Positions 23,814-31,984 of a stretch of 64,000 nucleotides of DNA are shown piece by piece. The notes below the pieces were generated by a model, which made no database searches, was not told the origin of the DNA, and saw only the letters and a program-made list of their open reading frames with translations. The translations under genes were made by a program, and so were the position numbers. Positions within the stretch are counted from its first letter, which is position 1; each line of letters starts with the position of its first letter. This stretch comes from Psychromarinibacter halotolerans (GTDB lineage: Bacteria > Pseudomonadota > Alphaproteobacteria > Rhodobacterales > Rhodobacteraceae): the NCBI RefSeq assembly GCF_029168315.1, contig NZ_JARGYD010000002.1, positions 62,001 to 126,000 on the forward strand, read 5' to 3'.

Positions 23814-24303
23814 CGAGATCAGAACCACCGCCGAGGCCCACGAGGATGCCGCCATCCCGCGCGCCCATTCCGTGCACGCCGACCCCGAGGAAGAGGCGCG
23901 GAACTGCGCGCTTGAGATTCCCGATGGCGTCGCGGACCAGCCTCTTTCCGCGAAAAGCCCGGCACGCTGGGCCTACGAACGCCTGATCCTGTACATCCGC
24001 AACTTCGAGAAGCAGCTCGACAACGAGCACGAGGTCGCGATGGGCTTCACCGGGGCCGAGGCCGGGGTGATCCGGATCGAGGGCATCGGATATTACGACC
24101 CCGACATCGTCACTTTCTACGGCACCGATCCGGTGGGCGGGCGGAATCAGTTGATCCAGCACGTCAGCCAGTTGAACGTCCTGCTGCGCGCGGTGCCGAA
24201 ACGCGCGCCCGAGGACGCTCCACGGCGCATCGGGTTCCGGCTTGCCGCCGATCTGGAAGACGACACGCCCGACACGGACGATACCGCGCCGGAACAGGAC
24301 TGA
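23791..24303 (+). CDS. DUF6173-like conserved protein
   Basis: A 170-residue acidic cytoplasmic protein. The core (about 55-145) contains SPARWAYERLILYIRNFEKQ, GFTGAEAGVIRIEGIGYY and QLIQHVSQLNVLLRAVPK, which I associate with the DUF6173 family. Both termini are disordered and acidic. The function is unknown. The start lies inside the end of the MBL gene in another frame (23-bp overlap), which is longer than the usual 4 bp; later in-frame starts cannot be excluded. Confidence 0.7.
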   Translation: MTNTRTTDEIRTTAEAHEDAAIPRAHSVHADPEEEARNCALEIPDGVADQPLSAKSPARWAYERLILYIRNFEKQLDNEHEVAMGFTGAEAGVIRIEGIGYYDPDIVTFYGTDPVGGRNQLIQHVSQLNVLLRAVPKRAPEDAPRRIGFRLAADLEDDTPDTDDTAPEQD

Positions 24304-24390
24304 CCTGCGGCGCAGCGGCGCGTGACAGGGCGCTTGGAATCGTCTAAACCCCGGGTCGACAAAGACACAACGCGATCGGGAACTTGCGAC

Positions 24391-24525
24391 ATGGCCGACC
24401 ACAAGCCGGGCGAAATGGACATCACCGAACAGGAAAAGACCTTCCACGGCTTCATGAAAGCCGTGACTTGGAGCGCCGTCGGCATCCTGGTCTTCCTTGT
24501 GCTTCTCGCGATGATCAACGGCTAA
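24391..24525 (+). CDS. aa3-type cytochrome c oxidase subunit IV
   Basis: A 44-residue single-helix membrane protein, MADHKPGEMDITEQEKTF followed by a hydrophobic helix (VTWSAVGILVFLVLLAM). This is the signature of the small subunit IV of Paracoccus/Rhodobacter aa3 oxidase, in which EMDITEQEKTF is nearly invariant. It packs against the catalytic subunits in the inner membrane; its requirement is known to be mild. It stands apart from the ctaCD genes, which are not in this window. I chose the ATG at 24391 as the family start. Confidence 0.92.
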   Translation: MADHKPGEMDITEQEKTFHGFMKAVTWSAVGILVFLVLLAMING

Positions 24526-24550
24526 GCCGGACACAGGCAGGAGACACGCG

Positions 24551-25147
24551 ATGCGGCGGATAGCCCTTGTTTTGCTGATGCCGCTGTTCCTTGCTGCCTG
24601 CGGCGCGGAAAGCACTTGGGCGCCCGACGACGCGGTGCAGCGCGCGCTTTACCGGCATGACGGGCCGCCGACGATCACGCTGTTCACCGTGATCTCCAAC
24701 CAGAACGGGTCCGGCGGGCATTCCGCGATCATGGTCAACGGTTCGCACCGTGCCATCTTCGATCCCGCCGGTACGTTCCAGCATCCTGCCCTTCCGGAAC
24801 GCAACGACGTCGTGTTCGGCATGTCCGACCGGGCCGTGCAGTTCTACAACGAGTACCACGCCCGCGTGACGTGGCATGTCGTGCGGCAGGACGTCGTCGT
24901 GTCCCCCGAAGTCGCCGAAGCCGCCTTGCAGCGGATTCAGGCGTATGGCGCGGTTCCCAAGGCGATGTGCGCGCAGGCGACGTCGGATATCCTGAACGAC
25001 CTGCCCGGCTTCGGAAACATCCCGCAGACGTTCAGCCCGCTTGCCGTGATGCGGGCCTTCGGCGCGCGGCCGGGCGTCACCCGGTCCGAATTCCGCGACG
25101 ATTCCCCGGCGAACAACGATTTCATCAAGGCGCCCGCGGTACTGTGA
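24551..25147 (+). CDS. lipoprotein, possible permuted NlpC/P60-like cysteine hydrolase
   Basis: A 198-residue predicted lipoprotein. The signal sequence ends in the lipobox LAAC with C17. I cannot assign a named family with certainty. The order of SGGHSAIMV (H about 57), IFDPAGTF and later MCAQATSDIL (C about 139) resembles permuted papain-like hydrolases (YiiX/LRAT type), where a His precedes the catalytic Cys. If so, it would act in the periplasm on peptides or acyl/amide bonds. This reading is tentative. It follows the COX subunit IV gene by 25 bp. Confidence 0.7.
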   Translation: MRRIALVLLMPLFLAACGAESTWAPDDAVQRALYRHDGPPTITLFTVISNQNGSGGHSAIMVNGSHRAIFDPAGTFQHPALPERNDVVFGMSDRAVQFYNEYHARVTWHVVRQDVVVSPEVAEAALQRIQAYGAVPKAMCAQATSDILNDLPGFGNIPQTFSPLAVMRAFGARPGVTRSEFRDDSPANNDFIKAPAVL

Positions 25148-25178
25148 TCCGGGCTGTGATCCCGGCAGGGCGGCTGCC

Positions 25179-25508
25179 TCAGCCGACCAGATACAGCATC
25201 CCGGACAACACGACGCCGCCCGTGACGGCGGCCGCCATGAAGTTCTTGGTCAGGTATCCCGCCGCGAAGGTTGCCGCCGCGGCGGCCAGGCGTGCGGCGT
25301 CGGGTTCGCCGCCCGTGGCTTCCGGCCACAGGACCAGCGGTGCGCACAGGCCGGGCAGAACGGCCACCGGCGTATAGCGAAGGTGGCGCAGGACCCACTC
25401 TGGCAGCTTGCGGTCGCCCAGCAGTCCCAGAAACGAAAAGCGGATCAGGTACGTCCCAAGTCCAAGCAGGACGATGATCGCCCAGATCGCGGCCGACGAA
25501 TAGCTCAT
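25179..25508 (-). CDS. azlD: AzlD-family branched-chain amino acid exporter subunit
   Basis: A 109-residue membrane protein with four hydrophobic segments, including the conserved GLGTYLIRFSFLGLL near the N-terminus and AGYLTKNFMAAAVTGGVV near the C-terminus. AzlD is the small partner of AzlC in export of branched-chain amino acids or analogues. The start MSYSSAAIW at 25508 overlaps the azlC stop by 4 bp; a longer extension runs inside azlC and is rejected. Confidence 0.9.
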   Translation of the reverse strand: MSYSSAAIWAIIVLLGLGTYLIRFSFLGLLGDRKLPEWVLRHLRYTPVAVLPGLCAPLVLWPEATGGEPDAARLAAAAATFAAGYLTKNFMAAAVTGGVVLSGMLYLVG

Positions 25509-26212
25509 GCGCTGCGCGCCTTCAGCCAAAGTTCGACCCGGGCGCCGACGACCATCGCCAGCGCCGCGGCCAGCAGCACACCGATGCCCGACGGCATCCA
25601 TGCCAGCGCCAGCGCGGCCACGATCGAGGTCAGCGCGGCGGCAAGGTGCGCCGGGGTGCGCAGCGCCGGTGCGATGATCGCGAGAAAGGTGATCGGCACC
25701 GCGAAATCCAGCCCGTATTCAGGCGGAATGCGCGCGCCCACCACGGCTCCGATCCATGTGAACAGGTACCACGGCGGGCAGACCGGCGTGGCGACGCCAA
25801 GAAAGAACGCGACCCGCTCGGGCACCGTCATCGCCGGGCGTTTCTCGTATTCGACCTGCGCCAGCGCGAATGTCTGGTCGACGTTGAAATAGGCCAGGAT
25901 CGCCCGCTGCCACATCGGCGCGGCACCCAGATAGGGCACCAGCGCGGCGGAATACATCGCCATGCGCAGGTTCACCGCCAGCGCGGCGGCCAGCACCATC
26001 ACCGTCGGCACGTTGTCCTGCATCAGTTGCAGCGCGGTGATTTGCGCCGCCCCGGCGATCACCAAGGCCGAAAAGCCAAGCACCTGCGCCACGGACAGCC
26101 CTGCCTCGATCGAGACGACGCCGAACACCATCGCGAACGGGATAAGCACCACAAGGAACGGCAGACCGGCGCGGAACCCCCGCCAATAGGCAGACCGGAC
26201 CGTGAGCGTCAC
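25505..26212 (-). CDS. azlC: AzlC-family branched-chain amino acid exporter subunit
   Basis: A 235-residue inner-membrane permease of the AzlC/YgaZ family with about seven hydrophobic segments. GFRAGLPFLVVLIPFAMVFG at the N-terminus and GAAQITALQLM are typical. The GTG start at 26212 overlaps the stop of the upstream membrane-protein gene (GTGA); longer extensions overlap that gene and lack coding support. Together with azlD it should form the exporter. The substrate may be leucine, valine or related amino acids by family analogy. Confidence 0.9.
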   Translation of the reverse strand: MTLTVRSAYWRGFRAGLPFLVVLIPFAMVFGVVSIEAGLSVAQVLGFSALVIAGAAQITALQLMQDNVPTVMVLAAALAVNLRMAMYSAALVPYLGAAPMWQRAILAYFNVDQTFALAQVEYEKRPAMTVPERVAFFLGVATPVCPPWYLFTWIGAVVGARIPPEYGLDFAVPITFLAIIAPALRTPAHLAAALTSIVAALALAWMPSGIGVLLAAALAMVVGARVELWLKARSA

Positions 26213-27219
26213 GCGAAGACGCCTGTCACACGTCCAAGCAGCATGAACGCCCGCGCCGTCCGCGTGTTGGACAGTTGGGCAATCTCGGCGTCGGTGGCGC
26301 GCGGCTCGAAATCGGCAAGCATCTTGTCGAAACGGCGCAGGAACTGGTGCGCAGAGCTTCGGAACGTCGGGTCCTGCCGCATACGCCCCGCCGTCAGCGC
26401 AAGCGACGACCGGTCCCGCACGCCGCCAAGACCGGCGACGGCCCTGCCCCGCTCGCCCTGTGCAAAGCGGCGCCACAGTTCGGGACGGGCGCGATCGGGG
26501 GCAAGGTCATCCATGTAGATGCCTTCCTCGGCCAACAGCGTCAGCACATCCTGAGCCGAGGTGATGACCTGTGCGATCTGGCGGTCGTGCAGCGCCCGGC
26601 GCAGCGCGCGGAAGCCTTCCTTGTCCTCGCCGTTCTCGGGGAAGTTCAGCGCGCGCAGGAAATCGGGGGTCGACACCGGCTCGGCGATGTCTTCCGCCGA
26701 GGTTCCAAGCGCCAGCGCGGGCTGGTCGTCGGCGGGCGCAGAGGCGGGCGCCGGGGGCGGCACCTGTCGCGGGTGGATCTCGACCGGTTCGCGGATCGAC
26801 GTGAAGGTGGCCAGCGCGGTTTCCGTCTTGCGCGCGGCGCGGGCGATCTCGTCCAGCTTGTCCTCGACCGTCGGGCGCGGCAGGCCGCCGGGATATTCCT
26901 GCTGCATGTAGGACTCGCGCATCGCGTCGATGGTCGCATGCAGCCGGGCGCTTTCCTCGCGCATGACGCGGCTCGCGCGGGCGGTGGCGGCAGCGACCCA
27001 GATCACCGCGACCGGCATGAAGATCGCGATAAGCGTCATCACGAAACTGCCCGAGTCCACGGACGGGCGGTTCGCCCCGGTGAACAGGAAGAACAGCCCG
27101 ACACCGGCGACCCACATCACCGACAGCACGACGGCGATGATCTCTGCCGCCGTTATCCGGTAGGGCGTTTCGTGCCGTTGGGACGCCGGGCGCCTGGTCT
27201 TCCTGTCGGTATCGGCCAT
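26209..27219 (-). CDS. conserved membrane protein, unknown function
   Basis: A 336-residue protein with a basic N-terminus, two membrane helices (about 24-46 and 60-79) and a long cytoplasmic tail. A helical region rich in charged residues follows the membrane part (RVMREESARLHATIDAMRE) and is probably a coiled coil. A Pro-rich linker at about 150-170 leads to a folded C-terminal domain. I recognise no enzyme motif. It is translationally coupled to azlC (GTGA overlap), suggesting a linked but unknown role. Confidence 0.7.
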   Translation of the reverse strand: MADTDRKTRRPASQRHETPYRITAAEIIAVVLSVMWVAGVGLFFLFTGANRPSVDSGSFVMTLIAIFMPVAVIWVAAATARASRVMREESARLHATIDAMRESYMQQEYPGGLPRPTVEDKLDEIARAARKTETALATFTSIREPVEIHPRQVPPPAPASAPADDQPALALGTSAEDIAEPVSTPDFLRALNFPENGEDKEGFRALRRALHDRQIAQVITSAQDVLTLLAEEGIYMDDLAPDRARPELWRRFAQGERGRAVAGLGGVRDRSSLALTAGRMRQDPTFRSSAHQFLRRFDKMLADFEPRATDAEIAQLSNTRTARAFMLLGRVTGVFA

Positions 27220-27252
27220 GCCGGTGTCAACGCTTCCAGAAGGGGCCGCAGC

Positions 27253-27723
27253 CTACTTGTATTCGATCGAGAGAACCTCGTAGCTCTTCTCGCCGCCGGG
27301 CGTGCGCACTTCGACGCTGTCGCCCTCGTCCTTGCCGATCAGCGCGCGCGCCAGCGGCGAGGCGATGTTCAGCTTGCCGGCGGCGATGTCGGCCTCGGGC
27401 TCGCCCACGATCTGGTACACCTTCTCTTCGTCGGTGTCCTCGTCGACCAGCTTGATGGTGGCGCCGAACTTGATCGTGCCAGACAGCTTTTCCGGGTCGA
27501 ACACATCGGCGCGGCCGATGATCGCCTCAAGCTCCTTGATCCGCGTCTCGATAAAGCCCTGCTTCTCGCGGGCGGCGTGATATTCGGCGTTCTCCGACAG
27601 GTCGCCATGCTCGCGCGCTTCGGCGATCGCCCGGATCACTGCGGGACGTTCGACCGATTTGAGGGTCTTAAGTTCATCGTTCAGCGCGGTGTAACCCGCG
27701 CGGGTCAGCGGTATCTTTTCCAT
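27253..27723 (-). CDS. greA: transcription elongation factor GreA
   Basis: A 156-residue Gre factor that rescues backtracked RNA polymerase by stimulating transcript cleavage. The N-terminal coiled coil carries the acidic tip ARE-HGDLSENAEYHAAREKQ (D and E residues contact the active site), and the C-terminal FKBP-like domain ends GGEKSYEVLSIEY. Length and motifs are standard. It is followed by the unknown membrane protein gene 33 bp downstream. The start MEKIPLTRAGY is the family norm. Confidence 0.95.
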   Translation of the reverse strand: MEKIPLTRAGYTALNDELKTLKSVERPAVIRAIAEAREHGDLSENAEYHAAREKQGFIETRIKELEAIIGRADVFDPEKLSGTIKFGATIKLVDEDTDEEKVYQIVGEPEADIAAGKLNIASPLARALIGKDEGDSVEVRTPGGEKSYEVLSIEYK

Positions 27724-27838
27724 GCGTCCGGCGGCCAGGTTTGAGATGTGGGATTGGATTTGCCTTGGCGCATTACCTCATCGCATGGGGCGCGAAAGTC
27801 AAGCGCCGCGCCAAAACCGGCACGGCGCTGCCCACGCC

Positions 27839-28222
27839 TTAGCGGTAGCTGACGACCTCGAACTCGATGCCGTCCCCATCGCGGAAATAGAACCTTTCGC
27901 CCGGCTCATAGTCGGCATGACTGTGCGGTACGAACCCCTGCGCCTTCACCTTCGCCTCTGTCGCGGCAAGGTCGTCGACCACGATGCCGACGTGGTTCAG
28001 CCCGCCGATGGTGTGATAGCTGTCATCGCCCGCGCCGCTGGTCGACCCCGGATTGTAGATCGCAAGATAGCTGTCGTCGGTCCCGACGTGGACGGACCGT
28101 CCGCCGTGGATGGACGCGCCCTGCCAGCGGATCTTCCAGCCGAACACGTCGCACAGCCACGCGGCGGTGGCGTCCGGGTCGGCCACGGTGAAATTCGTGT
28201 GTTCAAGAACGGAACGGGTCAT
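27839..28222 (-). CDS. VOC-superfamily (glyoxalase/bleomycin-resistance fold) protein
   Basis: A 127-residue VOC protein with two beta-alpha-beta-beta-beta modules: LEHTNFTVADPDATAAWLCD and GGLNHVGIVVDDLAATEAKV. Candidate metal residues are H10 in the first module, H at the GGLNHVGI position and E in GIEFEVVSY. The substrate is unknown; the fold includes glyoxalases, dioxygenases and antibiotic-binding proteins. A GGAGGAG Shine-Dalgarno precedes the ATG at 28222. A canonical SoxR-type promoter lies just upstream, so induction by redox-active compounds is expected. A longer start at 28243 would begin almost at the predicted transcription start and is not favoured. Confidence 0.88.
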   Translation of the reverse strand: MTRSVLEHTNFTVADPDATAAWLCDVFGWKIRWQGASIHGGRSVHVGTDDSYLAIYNPGSTSGAGDDSYHTIGGLNHVGIVVDDLAATEAKVKAQGFVPHSHADYEPGERFYFRDGDGIEFEVVSYR

Positions 28223-28255
28223 GGGTGCTCCTCCTGTCTGCATGATCCGAATCGA

Positions 28256-28286
28256 CTTCTAGGGCCTCAAGTCCACTTGAGGTCAA
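28256..28286 (-). promoter_or_regulatory. SoxR-box promoter upstream of the VOC gene
   Basis: The palindrome CCTCAAGTCCACTTGAGG (28265-28282) matches the known SoxR operator, differing from CCTCAAGTTAACTTGAGG only in the central two bases. Read on the minus strand it lies between a -35 TTGACC (28286-28281) and a -10 TAGAAG (28261-28256), separated by exactly 19 bp. An overlong 19-bp spacer with an internal dyad is the hallmark of SoxR/MerR-activated promoters. The predicted start point is about 27 nt before the VOC start codon. Confidence 0.85.
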
Positions 28287-28389
28287 GCCGCCCGCCGTGG
28301 CGTGTCGCGATTGACCCCCGCCGCGCCTGACTTTACCTGTGGTCCAACTCAGCGCACCACGCGGACAGCAGGACAGGGAGACGCAAGGC

Positions 28390-30036
28390 ATGGCGGAGAT
28401 CGAACGCGAGTCGATGGAATATGACGTGGTCATCGTGGGCGCCGGCCCCGCTGGCCTGTCGGCCGCCATCCGTCTGAAACAGCTCGATTCCGACCTCAGC
28501 GTCGTCGTCCTTGAAAAAGGGTCCGAAGTCGGCGCGCACATCCTGTCGGGCGCCGTGCTGGACCCGTCGGGCATCGACGCGCTGATCCCGGACTGGAAGG
28601 AAAAGGGCGCCCCGATCAAGACGAAGGTAACGAAGGACAACTTCTACCTTCTGGGAGAAGGCGGCCACATGCGGGTGCCGAACTGGCCGATGCCGCCGCT
28701 GATGAACAACCACGGCAACTACATCGTCTCGATGGGCAATGTCTGCCGCTGGATGGCCGAGCAGGCCGAAGAGCTGGGCGTCGAGATCTTCCCGGGCATG
28801 GCCTGTTCTGAGGTGGTCTATGACGGCGACCGCGTGAAGGGCGTCGTGGCCGGTGTCTTCGGGCTAGAGCCCGACGGCAGCTATGGCCCGAACACGGAAC
28901 CGGGGATGGAACTGCACGGCAAGTACGTGTTCATCGCCGAGGGCGTGCGCGGATCGCTCGCGAAGGAACTGATCGCCAAGTACGACCTGTCCAAGGACAG
29001 CGGGCCGCAGAAATACGGCATCGGCATCAAGGAAATCTGGGACATCGACCCCGAGAAACACCGCGAGGGCACCGTCACCCACACGATGGGCTGGCCGCTT
29101 GGGTCGAATGCGGGCGGCGGGTCCTTTGCCTATCACGCCGAGAACAACCAGTTGTTCCTCGGGTTCGTGGTGCACCTGAACTACAAGAACCCGTACCTGC
29201 GCCCCTATCAGGAATTCCAGCGGATGAAGCACCACCCGGTGATCGCGGACCTGCTGGAAGGCGGCAAGCGCGTCGCCTATGGCGCCCGCGCCATCACCGA
29301 GGGCGGATATCAGGCGATGCCGCGTCCGGTGTTCCCCGGCGGCGCGCTGCTGGGCTGCTCGGTCGGGCTGGTGAACGTGCCCCGCATCAAGGGCAACCAC
29401 AACGCCATGCTGTCCGGCAAGGCCGCCGCCGAAGCCGCGTATGAGGCGCTGAAGGCCGGTCGCGAAGGCGACGTTCTGGAAAGCTACGCCACCGAGCTGA
29501 AGCAAGGTCCGGTCGGCAAGGACCTGAAACGCGTGCGCAACGTGAAACCGATGTGGTCGAAGTTCGGCCTTGCGGCCTCGCTGGCGCTGGGCGGCTTCGA
29601 CATGTGGACGAACAACCTGTTCGGCCTGTCTCTGTTCGGCACCCTCAAGCACGGCAAGTCCGACGCGGACGCCACCGGCAAGGCTTCGGACTTCAAGCCG
29701 ATCGACTATCCCAAACCGGATGGCACGATCAGCTTCGACCGCCTGACCTCGGTCAGTTTCTCGATGACGAACCACGAGGAAAGCCAGCCCTGCCACCTGA
29801 AGCTGAAGGACCCCGAGGTCCCGGTCCGGGTCAACCTGCCGCAATACGACGAACCGGCGCAGCGGTACTGCCCGGCGGGCGTTTACGAGGTGGTCGAGAA
29901 AGACGGCAAGCCAGAGTTCGTGATCAACTTCCAGAATTGCGTCCACTGCAAGACCTGCGACATCAAGGACCCCAGCCAGAACATCAACTGGACCACGCCG
30001 CAGGGCGGGGACGGGCCGAACTATCCCAACATGTGA
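28390..30036 (+). CDS. electron transfer flavoprotein-ubiquinone oxidoreductase
   Basis: A 548-residue inner-membrane-associated flavo-iron-sulfur enzyme that passes electrons from reduced ETF (fatty-acid and amino-acid oxidation) to ubiquinone. The N-terminal FAD motif is VVIVGAGPAGLSAA; the C-terminal 4Fe-4S ligands are in RYCPAGVYEV and NCVHCKTCDIKDP. GGGSFAYH and NVPRIKGNHNAM are family regions. The ATG at 28390 gives the usual bacterial start. It fits functionally with the acyl-CoA dehydrogenase at 21-22.7 kb. It is divergent from the VOC gene. Confidence 0.95.
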   Translation: MAEIERESMEYDVVIVGAGPAGLSAAIRLKQLDSDLSVVVLEKGSEVGAHILSGAVLDPSGIDALIPDWKEKGAPIKTKVTKDNFYLLGEGGHMRVPNWPMPPLMNNHGNYIVSMGNVCRWMAEQAEELGVEIFPGMACSEVVYDGDRVKGVVAGVFGLEPDGSYGPNTEPGMELHGKYVFIAEGVRGSLAKELIAKYDLSKDSGPQKYGIGIKEIWDIDPEKHREGTVTHTMGWPLGSNAGGGSFAYHAENNQLFLGFVVHLNYKNPYLRPYQEFQRMKHHPVIADLLEGGKRVAYGARAITEGGYQAMPRPVFPGGALLGCSVGLVNVPRIKGNHNAMLSGKAAAEAAYEALKAGREGDVLESYATELKQGPVGKDLKRVRNVKPMWSKFGLAASLALGGFDMWTNNLFGLSLFGTLKHGKSDADATGKASDFKPIDYPKPDGTISFDRLTSVSFSMTNHEESQPCHLKLKDPEVPVRVNLPQYDEPAQRYCPAGVYEVVEKDGKPEFVINFQNCVHCKTCDIKDPSQNINWTTPQGGDGPNYPNM

Positions 30037-30054
30037 TCCAACCGGACGTGCGAA

Positions 30055-30079
30055 CCGGCCCGGCGTCTGACCGGGCCGG
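30055..30079 (+). terminator. strong hairpin after the ETF-QO gene
   Basis: CCGGCCCGG (30055-30063) pairs perfectly with CCGGGCCGG (30071-30079) across a 7-nt loop, 18 nt after the stop codon. A second, weaker hairpin (GCAGGCC/GGCCTGC) follows at 30087-30109. There is no T-run, so this may be a rho-linked or mRNA-stabilising 3' structure. Confidence 0.55.
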
Positions 30080-30274
30080 GGACGCAGCAGGCCGACGATC
30101 ATGGCCTGCACGCCTTCTTTTCGGCGGTTTCCAGCGGAAATCTGCACATTTCTGCCGGGAAATTGGTTCCCGGGGGTAACAGTCCCGTGTGGCGGCAAGC
30201 CGTCGCGGCGGCGCTCATTGCGTCGTAACCCCTGCAGGTCTAGTCTTTGCCGACTGGTAGAGAGAGGCTTGACC

Positions 30275-31984
30275 GTGTCCGACCGTGTTTCCGTGAAAGT
30301 GATCGCCTTCGCCCTCGCCGGCCTCGGGCTGAGCGCACCCGCGCCGTCCGCCGCGCAGGGCGTGGCAGGGCCCTATCTGGCCGCCCGCCATGCGACGATC
30401 TTCAGCGATTTCCGCGCCGCCGCCGATTACTACGGCCAGGCGATCATGAAAGACCCGTCGAACCCCGCGCTTCTGGAAAGCGCGGCGATGTCCTACATCG
30501 CGCTGGGCGAAGTCGACAAAGCCGCCGCCGTGGCCCGCAGGCTGGACTCGCTGGGTGTCAGCAGCCAGATCGCCAACATGGCGCTTCTGGCCGAAGAGCT
30601 GAAATCCGAAAGCTTCGACAGCGTTATCGAAAGCATGGAAAACGGCCTGTCCATCGGCGAGGTGATGGATCCGCTGATCCGAGCATGGTCGCAGATTGGC
30701 GCTGGCCGCATGTCTCAGGCGCTGGAAGCGTTCGACGAGCTTGCGCAGAAGGAAGGCATGGAGCTGTTCGGCCTGTACCACAAGGCGATGGCCCTTGCGA
30801 CGGTCGGCGATTTCGAGGGCGCCGCAGAGATCCTCTCGGGCGAGACCGCAGGCCCGCTGAACCTGACACGGCGCGGGATCATCGCCTATGCCGAAGTTCT
30901 GAGCCAGCTGGAACGCAACGACGACGCGATCAAACTTCTGGATGAGGTTTTCGGCGACGGGCTGGATGCCGAACTGGAACGAATGCGGGCCGACTTGGAA
31001 GACGGCGAGGTTCTGCCGTTCGATTCCGTGCGCAACGCCAAGGACGGCGCCGCCGAGGTGTTCCTTGTCGTCGCCACCGCCCTTTCGGGCGAGACGGCGG
31101 ACAGCTACACTCTTCTGTACAGCCGCATCGCGGAATATCTGCGCCCGGGCCATGTCGATGCGATCCTGCTGTCGGCGGGCCTGCTGGAAAGCCTTGAACG
31201 CTACGAACTCGCGACCGAGACTTACAACCGCATTCCGCGCGAACATCCCGCCTTCGCCGCCGCCGAGCTTGGCCGCGCCGAGGCGCTGCGTCAGTCCGGC
31301 AAGACCGAAGCCGCGATCGAGGTCATGGAACAGCTGACCCGGCTGGAATCCGACAACCCGGCCGTCTTCGTCACGCTTGGCGACACGCTGCGCGGGCTGG
31401 AACGCTATGACGAGGCGACGCAGGCCTACGACTCGGCGCTTGCCCTGTTCGACGAGCCGCAGGAACCGCAGTGGATCCTGTACTTTGCGCGCGGCATCAC
31501 CCACGAGCGCCAGCAACGCTGGGACGAGGCAGAGGCCGATTTCCGCAAGGCGCTGGACCTGCGTCCGGGGCAGCCGCAGGTGCTGAACTACCTTGGCTAT
31601 TCCTTCGTCGAGATGGGCGAGAACTATGACGAGGCGCTGACGATGATCGAGGCGGCCGTCGCGGCTGCTCCGAACTCGGGCTACATCATCGACTCGCTGG
31701 GCTGGGTGCAGTTCCAGCTGGGCCGCTATGACGAGGCCGTCGTGAGCCTTGAACGCGCGACCGAGTTGATGGCCGTGGACCCGGTGATCAACGACCACCT
31801 CGGCGATGCCTACTGGGCCGTCGGCCGCGTTACCGAGGCCGAGTTCCAGTGGAAGCGCGCCCTGTCCTTCGACCCCGAGGAAGAGGAAGCCGCACGCATC
31901 CGCCGCAAGCTGGAGGTCGGGCTGGACGCCGTTTTGACCGAAGAGGGCGAAGATCCGATCCGCGTGACGCAATCGGATGGCTGA
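30275..31984 (+). CDS. exported tetratricopeptide-repeat protein
   Basis: A 569-residue protein with an N-terminal signal peptide (VIAFALAGLGLSAPAPSAAQG, described by position about 8-28) followed by TPR-like helical pairs throughout. The clearest repeats are near the C-terminus: RWDEAEADFRKALDLRPGQ, NYDEALTMIEAAVAAAPNSG and RYDEAVVSLERATELM. The protein should be periplasmic or outer-membrane associated and act as a scaffold. The GTG start at 30275 has a GAGAGG Shine-Dalgarno at good spacing; a TTG 6 nt upstream is the alternative. It overlaps ispE by 8 bp. Confidence 0.85.
   Translation: MSDRVSVKVIAFALAGLGLSAPAPSAAQGVAGPYLAARHATIFSDFRAAADYYGQAIMKDPSNPALLESAAMSYIALGEVDKAAAVARRLDSLGVSSQIANMALLAEELKSESFDSVIESMENGLSIGEVMDPLIRAWSQIGAGRMSQALEAFDELAQKEGMELFGLYHKAMALATVGDFEGAAEILSGETAGPLNLTRRGIIAYAEVLSQLERNDDAIKLLDEVFGDGLDAELERMRADLEDGEVLPFDSVRNAKDGAAEVFLVVATALSGETADSYTLLYSRIAEYLRPGHVDAILLSAGLLESLERYELATETYNRIPREHPAFAAAELGRAEALRQSGKTEAAIEVMEQLTRLESDNPAVFVTLGDTLRGLERYDEATQAYDSALALFDEPQEPQWILYFARGITHERQQRWDEAEADFRKALDLRPGQPQVLNYLGYSFVEMGENYDEALTMIEAAVAAAPNSGYIIDSLGWVQFQLGRYDEAVVSLERATELMAVDPVINDHLGDAYWAVGRVTEAEFQWKRALSFDPEEEEAARIRRKLEVGLDAVLTEEGEDPIRVTQSDG

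Noticed and set aside
27772..27802. Possible greA promoter (TTGACT and GGTAAT on the minus strand)
   Set aside because: The spacer is 19 bp with no operator dyad, and the -10 is poor; not strong enough to list as a feature.
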